Source of the DNA: Luteococcus sp038433135
GTDB lineage: Bacteria; Actinomycetota; Actinomycetes; Propionibacteriales; Propionibacteriaceae
Length of the DNA stretch: 64,000 nt
NCBI RefSeq assembly: GCF_038433135.1
Contig: NZ_JBCDMV010000021.1
Coordinates: 1 to 64,000 of the forward strand
Reading direction: 5' to 3'
The notes under the pieces were generated by a model. It saw only the letters and a list, made by a program, of their open reading frames with translations. It ran no database searches and had not been told where the DNA came from. Of the stretch, positions 8,033 through 15,970 are shown piece after piece; position 1 is the first letter of the stretch; each line of letters starts with the position of its first letter. Both the position numbers and the translations under genes were made by a program.

Positions 8033-8124
8033 TTCCGAAAAGCGACCTCCGGAAAGCACCACCCGGACCCGGGCCGAGCGGGCGTCCCACCCCTCGGTCC
8101 GAATCTGGCGGTCACTTCTCGGAA
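8033..8124. repeat. Palindromic intergenic repeat, copy C (92 bp)
   Basis: The left arm TTCCGAAAAGCGACCTCC and the right arm GGCGGTCACTTCTCGGAA are inverted relatives of the copy A and B arms, around a GC-rich core (GACCCGGGCCGAGCGGGCGT). It lies in the 299-bp gap 7869-8167. That gap otherwise holds only the divergent upstream regions of the lipoprotein and the aldo/keto reductase. Confidence 0.7.
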
Positions 8125-8132
8125 CTGGACGC

Positions 8133-8161
8133 TTGGCCCACCGGTGCCGGGCCCGTAGAGT
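8133..8161 (+). promoter_or_regulatory. Putative leaderless promoter of the aldo/keto reductase
   Basis: TTGGCC (8133-8138) and TAGAGT (8156-8161) are separated by 17 bp. The -10 box ends 6 nt before the ATG at 8168, placing the transcription start at or next to the start codon. No Shine-Dalgarno is present. Confidence 0.5.
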
Positions 8162-8167
8162 CGCGGC

Positions 8168-9046
8168 ATGCAGCGAAATCCCTTTGGCAACACTGGACTT
8201 GATGTCACCGTGCTTGGTCTGGGCGCCGGGCAGGTGGGCGCGCACGATCTGGACGATGCCGACGCCGGGCGGGTCCTCAATGCGGTGCTGGACCTCGGCA
8301 TCACGCTGATCGACACCGCCGATTGCTATGGCCTCTCGGAGGAGCGAATCGGACGCCACTTGCGCCACCGTCGCGACGAGTATGTGCTCAGCAGCAAGTG
8401 CGGGCACAACGTCGAGGGCACCGAGGACTGGACCCCGGCGAATGTCCGGGCCAGCGTCGAGCGTTCCCTGCAGCGGCTGCAGACCGACCGGATCGACGTC
8501 CTGCACCTGCATTCCTGCGACAAGTCCTACCTTGCTGACGGCACCCTGGCGGACACCATGGATGAGCTGGTCGCCGCGGGCAAGGTGCGTTTTGCCGCCT
8601 ACTCCGGCGAGAACGACTCACTGGTCGCGGCCATCGAGTCGGGCCGGTTCGCGTCGGTGGAGACCAGCGTCAACCTGGCCGACCAGTGGAGCCTGCACCA
8701 CGCCCTGCCGCTGGCCACCGAGCGCGGCCTGGGGGTGATCGCCAAGCGTCCGATTGCCAACGCTGTGTGGCAGTACGACGCTCGTCCCGACGGCGTCTAC
8801 GGCGAGGTCTACTGGGATCGGCTGCAGACTCTGGCCTATGACCTGGGCGACGATCCGCTGGACCTCGCCCTGCGGTTCAGCGCCTACGCCCCGGGCGTCT
8901 GTGCTGCGATCATGGGCACCTCCAAGATCAACAATCTGGCAAAGGCTGTCGCCAGCATCGAGAAGGGTCCGCTGGACCAAGATCAACTGGAGGCCATCGA
9001 GCGGCGCTGGAGCCAGGCGGGGCAGGGCTTCGACGGTCAGGTCTGA
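8168..9046 (+). CDS. Aldo/keto reductase
   Basis: A 292-residue TIM-barrel NAD(P)H-dependent oxidoreductase. The catalytic tetrad is visible: D49 and Y54 in DTADCYGLSEE, K77 in SSKCG, and the histidine of VLHLHS (H113/H115). The C-terminal IMGTSKINNLAKAV matches the cofactor-binding end of the family. It belongs to the group often annotated as general stress or YajO/Tas-like reductases, and the carbonyl substrate is unknown. It stands alone and converges on the HAD gene, sharing a palindromic terminator with it. Confidence 0.85.
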   Translation: MQRNPFGNTGLDVTVLGLGAGQVGAHDLDDADAGRVLNAVLDLGITLIDTADCYGLSEERIGRHLRHRRDEYVLSSKCGHNVEGTEDWTPANVRASVERSLQRLQTDRIDVLHLHSCDKSYLADGTLADTMDELVAAGKVRFAAYSGENDSLVAAIESGRFASVETSVNLADQWSLHHALPLATERGLGVIAKRPIANAVWQYDARPDGVYGEVYWDRLQTLAYDLGDDPLDLALRFSAYAPGVCAAIMGTSKINNLAKAVASIEKGPLDQDQLEAIERRWSQAGQGFDGQV

Positions 9047-9067
9047 CCCGGCCCGCAGGCCAGGTCA
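9044..9067. terminator. Palindrome spanning both convergent stop codons
   Basis: TGACCCGGCC (9044-9053) pairs with GGCCAGGTCA (9058-9067) apart from one opposed C/A. The TGA of the aldo/keto reductase and the TGA of the opposing HAD gene are the two outer ends of the hairpin, giving a compact shared terminator in an 18-bp gap. Confidence 0.5.
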
Positions 9068-9691
9068 GTCCAGCCCGAGCAGCGGGCGCAGTTCGTCCAG
9101 CGTCGCCACCGAGTACTCCGCGTCGTCGTCGACGGGTGCCTCGGGGGATTCCAGCATGGCGGCCCGCATCCCGGCGTGATGGGCGGCGGTCGCATCAATC
9201 GGCCGGTCGCCGACGGCCAGGCAGTCGTCGGCGGCCAGTCCGTGCCGCTCCAGCAGTGCGGCGTACATGGCGGGATCCGGCTTGCGCGGGTAGCCGTCCG
9301 CGGTCGAGATCAGATCATCCACGCGCAGGCCCAGGCCCTCCAGCAGGGAGAGCGCGCTGGCCCGATCGCGGTGGGTGACCACCAGGTTCAGCCCGCCGGT
9401 TGCACTGACCTCATCCAGCAGGGCCGCGGCCCCGGCCATCGCGGGCGGCGGCTGGGTCTTCCACAACTCCTTGAGCTGGGCATTGGCCGCCTCGAATTCG
9501 CCCGGGTCAATCCCGAAACTCCCGGACAGCTCCGCGACAGCCGCGCCGGTGGAACGGCGGGTCAGTCGCGCCACCTCCCGCACGTCGATCATCTGCCCCC
9601 GGCGGAGCACCACGTCCGCGAAGGCAGCATCAAGCGCGGGATAGGTGTCCACCAGGGTGCCGCCGAGGTCCCAGAAGAGATGTCGGTACAT
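9065..9691 (-). CDS. HAD-superfamily hydrolase
   Basis: A 208-residue HAD phosphatase of the phosphoglycolate phosphatase-like subgroup. Motif I is FWDLGGTLVDT (D8 nucleophile), motif II the T of VVTHRD, motif III the K in RKPDP and motif IV VGDRPIDA. The cap is the helical region of residues about 15-85. The second acidic residue of DxD in motif I is replaced by glycine (G10), which in classical HAD phosphatases is the acid/base. A DLGGT variant does occur in this subgroup, so activity may be low or altered. A TACAGT box 6 nt before the ATG fits a leaderless mRNA. Confidence 0.75.
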   Translation of the reverse strand: MYRHLFWDLGGTLVDTYPALDAAFADVVLRRGQMIDVREVARLTRRSTGAAVAELSGSFGIDPGEFEAANAQLKELWKTQPPPAMAGAAALLDEVSATGGLNLVVTHRDRASALSLLEGLGLRVDDLISTADGYPRKPDPAMYAALLERHGLAADDCLAVGDRPIDATAAHHAGMRAAMLESPEAPVDDDAEYSVATLDELRPLLGLD

Positions 9692-9716
9692 GGTGCAACT
9701 GTAGGGAAGAGCGCTC

Positions 9717-9746
9717 GGGCCCGTCAGCGGTTCCGCCGACGGGCCC
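9717..9746. other. Strong hairpin in the 343-bp gap 9692-10034
   Basis: GGGCCCGTC pairs with GACGGGCCC and an inner GCGG pairs with CCGC, making a 30-nt stem-loop. A second, weaker pairing lies further on: GTCGTCGGC at 9907-9915 with GCCGACGAC at 9949-9957. One of these may terminate the upstream minus-strand gene that ends at 10035. I see no open reading frame with coding character in this gap. Confidence 0.45.
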
Positions 9747-10034
9747 AAGCATCTGCTGGCAGCGATCCCCCGAACGCCGCCAACAACCATCGTCCCGAAC
9801 ATCGTTGTCCGGAACAGTCCTCCAAGCCCCTCTCGCGAGGGGCCGCGTCGGCGTCCCCACTCCCATAAGGCCGCCGTGCGATGACCTCAGGATTCACCCT
9901 GGCGGGGTCGTCGGCAAGGAAAATTGTTCAGGGGGCGGCGCATTTCAGGCCGACGACAGAAAGCGGGGGTGAAATGTCCCGTGAACGGGGGACAAATGAC
10001 GGGTTACATCGATCACATCACCCGATGGATGTGA

Positions 10035-10493
10035 TCAGCCCGGTTTGGCGGGGAGCTGGGGCTCGGCAGGCTGGGCCTTCCCCGGGTTGCGCAAGACCAG
10101 ATGGCGCAGATCCCACGGCATCATCTCCTTGACGCTGCTGCCGTTGTTTGCACCATCCTCGGGTCGCACGACCACCTGTCCGTCCACCCGGATCGGCGAC
10201 GACCACCCGGCCTCCAAGTATCCGTCGTTGGATGACTGCCAGCCGACGCAATGGGCCCAGGCCCAGGTGGTGGCGGCCTCCACCCGCAGCACCTTCACCG
10301 CGCAGTTGGCACCCTTGGGGAAGTCCTCCCGGGCGGCCAGCCCCGCCACCCGGGCAACCTCGGCCCGCATCTCCGCGGAGTCCGGGTCGGGGATTCGCGA
10401 CGCCGCGATCCGGGAGCCGAACCACGGTGCGCCCAGCACGATCACCCAGAGCGTCAGCATCGCGCCGACCGCGGCGAGCCACCCCTTGTTCAT
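10035..10493 (-). CDS. Membrane-anchored hypothetical protein
   Basis: A 152-residue protein with one N-terminal transmembrane anchor (WLAAVGAMLTLWVIVLGAPW) and an exported domain with KVLRVEAATTWAWAHC and later IRVDGQVVVRPEDG. Two cysteines in the exported part could pair. Similar short anchored proteins of unknown role are found in other actinobacteria. A TACGCT box lies 6 nt before the ATG with no Shine-Dalgarno. It is divergent from the BCCT transporter gene. Confidence 0.6.
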   Translation of the reverse strand: MNKGWLAAVGAMLTLWVIVLGAPWFGSRIAASRIPDPDSAEMRAEVARVAGLAAREDFPKGANCAVKVLRVEAATTWAWAHCVGWQSSNDGYLEAGWSSPIRVDGQVVVRPEDGANNGSSVKEMMPWDLRHLVLRNPGKAQPAEPQLPAKPG

Positions 10494-10634
10494 GGCTCCA
10501 GCGTAGGCGGCCCCGCGCCGGAAGCTTGTCTGAGGTGGGCATCTTTCGGGGCGGTCTTGCAGAAATTCATCACCGATGCGGTTACCGTGAACGGGTGCCG
10601 AGCCCCTCGGGGCTGTCCGACATCAGGAGAATTC

Positions 10635-12554
10635 GTGAGCCATCCAGAACCGCGACGCGCCCCGAAAGCCCGTGCCACGCGCAAATTCCTGCGGGAGGTG
10701 AACTACCCGCACAAGATCCATCCGGCCCTCGTCCCGGGCGTCTCCGTCGAGGACCAGAAGATCCGCTACGGCGTTGACAAGGTGATCCTCTTCGCCGTTG
10801 GTGCCTTGATCGTGGGCTTCGTGGCCTGGGGCCTGGCCGCGCCGGAGCAGGTCTTCGGGGTTTCCACGGCCGCACTGAACTGGGTGATGCGCAATCTGGG
10901 CTGGATGTTCAACATCCTGGCGATCGCCATGGTGCTCTTCCTGCTGGTGATCGCCTTCTCCCGGTTCGGCAAGATCACCCTGGGCCTGGACGGTGAGCAG
11001 CCGGAATATTCAACAGGCTCGTGGGCCGCGATGCTCTTTGGCGCCGGCATCGGTATCGGCATCATCTTCTTCGGGCCCTACGAGCCGCTGACCTACTACC
11101 TCAGCCCGCGCCCCGGCGCGCACTACGACGCCAACACGGCCAATGCGGTCAAGGGTGCGATGGCGCAGGCCGCGCTGCACTGGGGGCTGAATGCCTGGGC
11201 GATCTACGCGATCGTCGGGTTGTCCGTCGCCTACGCCTCCTACCGTCGCGGCAAGGTGCCGTTGATGAGTGCCGTGGTCACCTCCCTGTGGAGTGGCCGC
11301 ACCGACACCCCCGGCGCGCGGATCATCGACGCGCTGGCCATCATCGCCACCCTCTTCGGCACCGCCGCCACCCTGGGCATCGGCGCCCTGCAGATCGCCC
11401 GCGGGGTGGAGATCGTCGCCGGCTGGGGCCCGACGGGCAACCGCCTTGCCCTGGTGATCATCGGGGTGCTGACCATCGCCACCATCATCTCGGCGGTCTC
11501 CGGCGTCGCCAAGGGCATCCGCTGGCTGAGCAACATCAACATGGTGATGGCGCTGGGCCTGGCCCTGTTCTTCTTCGTGGTCGGCCCGACGGCCTTCCTG
11601 ATGAACATGGTGCCCGCCGCCATCGTCGAGTACTTCGGCCACATGCCGGACATGCTCAGCGCCAACATGGCGGAGGGCCCCGAGATGCAGACCTTCCTGT
11701 CCTCCTGGACCACCTTCTACTGGGCGTGGTGGGTGAGCTGGGCACCCTTCGTCGGTGTCTTCACGGCCAAGATCTCCCGCGGACGCACCATTCGCCAGTT
11801 CGTCCTCGGGGTGCTGCTGATCCCGTCGTCGATCATCGTGCTGGCCTTCGCCATTCTGGGCGGCACGGCCATCTGGTTGCAGCGACGAGCAGCTGCCGCC
11901 GGCGACATGTCCCAGGCGATCGCACCGGACGGCACAGCTGCCTCCCTGCCGCTGCCGGCCGAGATCTTCTACCAGGTGGTGGAGAAACTGCCTGGCGGCG
12001 GGATCGTGTCCGCGCTGGTGATCGTCATGCTGGGCATCTTCTTCGTCACGACGTCGGATTCGGCGTCACTGGTGAACTCCCAGCTGGCACAGAAGGGCAA
12101 TCCGGAACCGAACAAGCTCATCACCGCCTTCTTCGCACTCTGCATGGCGGGCATCGCCGTGGTCATCCTGCTCTTCGGCGGCCAGAACGCGTTGCAGGGC
12201 CTGCAGAACCTGGTGGTGGTCACGGCCCTGCCCTTTGCGGTGGTGCTGGTGTTGATGGCCGTCGCCCTGGTCAAGATGCTCCGAAATGACCCGCAGGCCA
12301 TCCGCGAGCACTACCAGGAGCAGGCCATCCAGAAGGCGGTCAAGCACGGTGTCACCGAGTACGGCGACAACTTCGCCCTGGTGGTTGAGCCCATCGACGA
12401 GTCCGACGAGCGGGCCACGGGTGGCGACTTCGATTCCACGGCGCCGGAAGTCACCGAGTGGTACACCCGCACCGACGAGGACGGCAATCCGGTGGAATAC
12501 GACTACGCCAAGGGTGAGTACGTGGAGCCCGACACCCGCAGTCGGGGCGACTAG
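10635..12554 (+). CDS. BCCT-family transporter (betaine/choline/carnitine type)
   Basis: A 639-residue secondary transporter with about 12 membrane spans. The family signature is present as SWTTFYWAWWVSWAPFVG, and the glycine-rich TM3 stretch GAGIGIGIIFFGPYEP is of the type that in BetP-like carriers lines the substrate and sodium path. A hydrophilic, acidic C-terminal tail (about 70 residues, DESDERATGGDFDS) and a charged N-terminal tail resemble osmosensing BCCT carriers, where such tails set activity, so an osmoprotectant importer is likely. The GTG start at 10635 is preceded by AGGAGA. The exact substrate cannot be told. Confidence 0.85.
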   Translation: MSHPEPRRAPKARATRKFLREVNYPHKIHPALVPGVSVEDQKIRYGVDKVILFAVGALIVGFVAWGLAAPEQVFGVSTAALNWVMRNLGWMFNILAIAMVLFLLVIAFSRFGKITLGLDGEQPEYSTGSWAAMLFGAGIGIGIIFFGPYEPLTYYLSPRPGAHYDANTANAVKGAMAQAALHWGLNAWAIYAIVGLSVAYASYRRGKVPLMSAVVTSLWSGRTDTPGARIIDALAIIATLFGTAATLGIGALQIARGVEIVAGWGPTGNRLALVIIGVLTIATIISAVSGVAKGIRWLSNINMVMALGLALFFFVVGPTAFLMNMVPAAIVEYFGHMPDMLSANMAEGPEMQTFLSSWTTFYWAWWVSWAPFVGVFTAKISRGRTIRQFVLGVLLIPSSIIVLAFAILGGTAIWLQRRAAAAGDMSQAIAPDGTAASLPLPAEIFYQVVEKLPGGGIVSALVIVMLGIFFVTTSDSASLVNSQLAQKGNPEPNKLITAFFALCMAGIAVVILLFGGQNALQGLQNLVVVTALPFAVVLVLMAVALVKMLRNDPQAIREHYQEQAIQKAVKHGVTEYGDNFALVVEPIDESDERATGGDFDSTAPEVTEWYTRTDEDGNPVEYDYAKGEYVEPDTRSRGD

Positions 12555-12720
12555 CAGGGTGCCGAAGGGCTGAGGGGTAGCTGTTGAGCCCGGCGTCCCG
12601 GCTGGCTGGAACGTCCACAATTCCTGCCATGATGCCGGTGGCCCACGGCCGCCAGGGGGCACATCGGCCCAGTGCCTGACCAGGTCCATCAGCCGGTCGA
12701 AGCGGTGGGGCCTGCCGAAT

Positions 12721-12784
12721 ACTCAACGGATGTTGACTTTGTCGAAGCTGGGGAGTTCACTTGAACTCAACAACAGTTGAGTTC
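12721..12784. promoter_or_regulatory. Promoter with twin TetR-type operators
   Basis: GAACTCAAC-aaca-GTTGAGTTC (12763-12784) is a perfect 9-bp-arm palindrome. ACTCAAC-ggat-GTTGACT (12721-12738) is a second copy with one mismatch, 44 bp away. A third palindrome, GAGTTCA-ct-TGAACTC (12753-12768), overlaps the first. A promoter TTGACT (12733-12738), 17 bp, TTCACT (12756-12761) lies between, so the sites cover both promoter boxes just ahead of the TetR gene. Autorepression of the whole operon is the natural reading. Confidence 0.65.
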
Positions 12785-12801
12785 TGGTGGAAGGTGCTTG
12801 C

Positions 12802-13422
12802 ATGACTCCGAGGATCGGCCGTCGGCCGGGTCAGGGGGACACCCGCGAGGCGATCGTCGCGGCCGCCCGGGAAATGTTTGCCCAACGCGACTTCAACCAG
12901 GTCTCGGTGCGTGCCATTGCCGCCCGGGCTGGGGTTGACCCCTCGATGATCAATCACTGGTTCGGCGGCAAGGAGGGGCTCTTCCGGGAGGCGCTGGAGA
13001 TTCCGGCAGATGTGCCCGCCCGGATTGCCGAGCTGCTGGCCGAGGGTGACGACGACCTGCTGCCCGAGCGGCTGGTCAACACCTTCCTCACCGTCTGGGA
13101 GGGGCCGGTCACCGGCCCCGCCATGCAGGCCATGCTGCGCCGCGCGATGTCCGGTCAGATGCCGCTGGATGCGCTCAAGAGCTTCGTGGTCAGGTCGATC
13201 ATCACGCCGGTCACCGCACGGCTCGGGATTGCCCAGGACGAGGCCGAACATCGCTTCAGCTTGGTCGCCAGCCAACTGCTGGGCGCCCTGGTGGTGCGCA
13301 GATTCCTGGAGTTGGAACCCCTGACCGGCTTCGACCGGGAACAACTCGTCGCCACCTACACCCCCGTCGTGCGGCACTACCTCTTCGACGACCTCCCCAC
13401 CGCAGAAGGGCAACACCCATGA
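12802..13422 (+). CDS. TetR-family regulator of the adjacent ABC exporter
   Basis: A 206-residue repressor. The N-terminal HTH (REAIVAAAREMFAQ, VSVRAIAARAGVDPSMINHWFGGKEGLF) is canonical TetR. The C-terminal part resembles the TetR_C domain of exporter regulators (AMLRRAM, LLGALVVRRFLELEPL). The ATG at 12802 follows GGAAGG at 7 nt. It heads a three-gene operon, with its stop codon overlapping the ATPase start by 4 bp. It should bind the palindromes at 12721-12784 and be released by a ligand, probably a toxic lipophilic compound exported by the ABC pair. Confidence 0.8.
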   Translation: MTPRIGRRPGQGDTREAIVAAAREMFAQRDFNQVSVRAIAARAGVDPSMINHWFGGKEGLFREALEIPADVPARIAELLAEGDDDLLPERLVNTFLTVWEGPVTGPAMQAMLRRAMSGQMPLDALKSFVVRSIITPVTARLGIAQDEAEHRFSLVASQLLGALVVRRFLELEPLTGFDREQLVATYTPVVRHYLFDDLPTAEGQHP

Positions 13423-14372
13423 GCACCATTCCCGACGCCGCGTCCGACGTCGTGATCCCGCGGCACGCCCGCCCCGAGCAGCCGCCCGCCATCCAGATCG
13501 AGGATCTGGTGAAGCGCTTCGGCTCCTTCACCGCCCTGGACGGGATCAACCTGCAGGTGGAGACGGGGGAGGTGCACGGCTTCCTGGGCCCCAATGGCGC
13601 CGGCAAGTCCACCACCATCCGGGTGCTGCTCGGCCTGTTGCGCGCCAATGCCGGCACCGTCCGGTTGCTGGGTGGCGATCCATGGCGCGACGTGATCGAG
13701 CTGCACCGGCGCCTGGCCTATGTGCCCGGCGACGTCTCCCTCTGGCCCGGCCTGACCGGCGGCGAGGCGATCGACCTGCTGGGCAACCTGCGCGGCGGGT
13801 TGGATCGCACCCGACGAGATGAGCTGGTGGAACGCTTCGAGCTGGATCCCACCAAGCGCGGCCGCGCCTATTCCAAGGGCAACCGGCAGAAGGTGGCGAT
13901 CGTCGCGGCCCTGTCCTCCAATGTGGAGCTGCTGATCCTGGACGAGCCCACCAGCGGCCTGGATCCGCTGATGGAGGCCGTCTTCCAGGACGAGATCGCG
14001 AAGGAGAAGGCCAAGGGCCGCACCGTGCTGCTCAGCTCGCACATCCTGACCGAGGTGGAGGCGCTGGCCGATCGGGTGAGCATCATCCGCGCCGGCAGGA
14101 TCGTGCAGACCGGCACTCTCGACGAGTTGCGCGGCCAGACCCACCTCACCATTACCGCCGGTCTGGCCAGGCCGCCGGCCGACCACGCGGCGCTGGCGCC
14201 GCTGACCGACATCACGCTGGATGCCCGCGGACGGCTGCACGCCACCGTCGCGCCGGAGCGGGTCAACGAGGCGATGGCCGCGCTGGTGCCCTGCCAGCTG
14301 ACCAGCCTGGACGTCAGCCCGGCGTCGCTGGAAGACCTCTTCCTCAGCCACTACGACGAACAGGCCGTCTGA
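13419..14372 (+). CDS. ABC exporter ATP-binding protein
   Basis: A 317-residue ATPase of the antibiotic/daunorubicin-type ABC exporter group. It has Walker A GPNGAGKST, the signature YSKGNRQK (the variant usual in this group in place of LSGGQ), Walker B LLILDEPTSGLDP and the switch histidine in SSHIL. A C-terminal extension (residues about 230-317) carries the accessory domain found in such exporters. It overlaps the TetR stop by 4 bp and is followed by its permease, so the three genes form one translationally coupled operon. Confidence 0.85.
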   Translation: MSTIPDAASDVVIPRHARPEQPPAIQIEDLVKRFGSFTALDGINLQVETGEVHGFLGPNGAGKSTTIRVLLGLLRANAGTVRLLGGDPWRDVIELHRRLAYVPGDVSLWPGLTGGEAIDLLGNLRGGLDRTRRDELVERFELDPTKRGRAYSKGNRQKVAIVAALSSNVELLILDEPTSGLDPLMEAVFQDEIAKEKAKGRTVLLSSHILTEVEALADRVSIIRAGRIVQTGTLDELRGQTHLTITAGLARPPADHAALAPLTDITLDARGRLHATVAPERVNEAMAALVPCQLTSLDVSPASLEDLFLSHYDEQAV

Positions 14373-15961
14373 TGACCGCCGCACTCACCGGCCTCAAGCC
14401 CTTGCTGAAGGCCACCCTCAAGCAGGACCGGAAGAACATCGCGCCCTGGGTGGTGCTGATCTCCGTCCTGTCGGCCAGCTCCATCTGGGCCTGGCGCTGG
14501 ATCTTTCCTGAATTGCCCGACCGGCGGGCCTTCGCCGTCGCGGTGGGCGCCAACCCGGCGATGGAACTGATCTTCGGCCCCGCCCGCAACCTGCTCACCA
14601 ATGACGGCTTCAACGCCTGGCGGGCCGGCTCGCTGGGCGCCTTCTTCGCCGGCCTGATGGGCATCCTGATCGTGGTGCGCAATTCCCGAGCCGACGAGGA
14701 CTCCGGCCAGGCCGAACTGATCGCCTCCGGTGTGGTCACCCGGCAGGCCCGGTTGCTGGTGGCAGTGCTGATGGGTGTGATCGCCGCCGTCGCGCTTGGG
14801 GTCTTCTGCTTCCTGTTGACCTGGGTCTCCGGTGGGGAGGTGGCGCCGACGGCGGTGATCAGCGCCAGCTTTGCCTGCTCCGCGCTGCTCTTCGCCGCGG
14901 TGACGGCCGTCGCGGCCCAGCTCGGATCCGATGCCCGCACCGCCAGCACCCTGTCGATCGGCGCGCTGGGCTTCTTCTTCGTGCTGCGTGGCTACCTGGA
15001 TTCCTCCGATGCCGCCGACTGGACGCTCTGGCTGACCCCGCTCGGCTGGCTGGAGAAGACCCTGCCCGCCGTGGAGAACCGCTGGTGGCCGCTGCTGCCC
15101 GTCGTCGCGCTCGCCGTGGTGCTGGTGGGGTCGGCGCTGGTGCTGCAGAACCGGCGCGACTTCGGGCTGGGGATGATCGTGCCCCGCCCCGGGCCCGCCT
15201 CCGCCCCACGCTTCGGCCTCACGGCCCTGACCTGGCGGCTGCACCGCGCGGCGCTGGTCACCTGGCTGTGTGCCTTCGCCTTCCTGGGGCTGGTCTTCGG
15301 CAACCTGGCCTCCTCCGCCGGTGACCTGCTGGCCGACAATCCCGCCGCGCAACAGATCCTGGCCTCCGGGGCCACCAGCCCGCAGGAGCTGAGCTTCGCC
15401 TTCGTCGCCACCATCCTGCAGATCGGCGGGATCATCGCCGCGATCGTCGGAGCGCAGGTGGTGATGCGGATGCACGCCGAGCAGACCGCCTACCGGATCG
15501 AGCCGCTGCTGGCCGGGGCCGTTCGTCGGCCGCGCTACTTCGCGACCAATGTGCTGCTGGCGCTGGGTGCCGTCGCCTGCTGCCTGGCGCTGGAGGGCAC
15601 CGTGATGGGCTGGGTGGTCTCCCGCAGCGACGCCGGTTTCAGCTTCGGCGACGTGCTGCGTCAGGCGCTGTGCACCATCCCCGCCGTCTGGGTGCTGACC
15701 TGCATCGGCACCGCCGCGGTGGGTGCGAAGCCGAGCAAGCGGCTGGTGGGTTGGCTGGTGATCGTCGCCACCTTCGGCATCACCCTGCTGGGGCCGTCCT
15801 TCAAGCTGCCCGAGTGGATGCTCTCGATCAGCCCGCTGCACCACGTGCCGCTGGTGATCGCCGCCGATCCGGACTGGGGCAACCTGGCCTGGCTGGCGCT
15901 GGTGGCCTGCGGCTTCCTCTTGGTGGGCTTCCTGGGCTTCGGTCGTCGCGACGTGGTCTGA
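14372..15961 (+). CDS. ABC exporter permease (polyketide antibiotic type)
   Basis: A 529-residue integral membrane protein with about 12 predicted spans in two similar halves (for example LLVAVLMGVIAAVALGVFCF in the first and IGGIIAAIVGAQVVMRM in the second). This is the layout of the duplicated ABC-2-like permeases paired with daunorubicin-type ATPases. Its ATG overlaps the ATPase stop (TGATG). Together they probably expel a hydrophobic antibiotic or other toxic molecule under TetR control. The substrate is not deducible. Confidence 0.8.
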   Translation: MTAALTGLKPLLKATLKQDRKNIAPWVVLISVLSASSIWAWRWIFPELPDRRAFAVAVGANPAMELIFGPARNLLTNDGFNAWRAGSLGAFFAGLMGILIVVRNSRADEDSGQAELIASGVVTRQARLLVAVLMGVIAAVALGVFCFLLTWVSGGEVAPTAVISASFACSALLFAAVTAVAAQLGSDARTASTLSIGALGFFFVLRGYLDSSDAADWTLWLTPLGWLEKTLPAVENRWWPLLPVVALAVVLVGSALVLQNRRDFGLGMIVPRPGPASAPRFGLTALTWRLHRAALVTWLCAFAFLGLVFGNLASSAGDLLADNPAAQQILASGATSPQELSFAFVATILQIGGIIAAIVGAQVVMRMHAEQTAYRIEPLLAGAVRRPRYFATNVLLALGAVACCLALEGTVMGWVVSRSDAGFSFGDVLRQALCTIPAVWVLTCIGTAAVGAKPSKRLVGWLVIVATFGITLLGPSFKLPEWMLSISPLHHVPLVIAADPDWGNLAWLALVACGFLLVGFLGFGRRDVV

Positions 15962-15970
15962 GGGGCCGGC

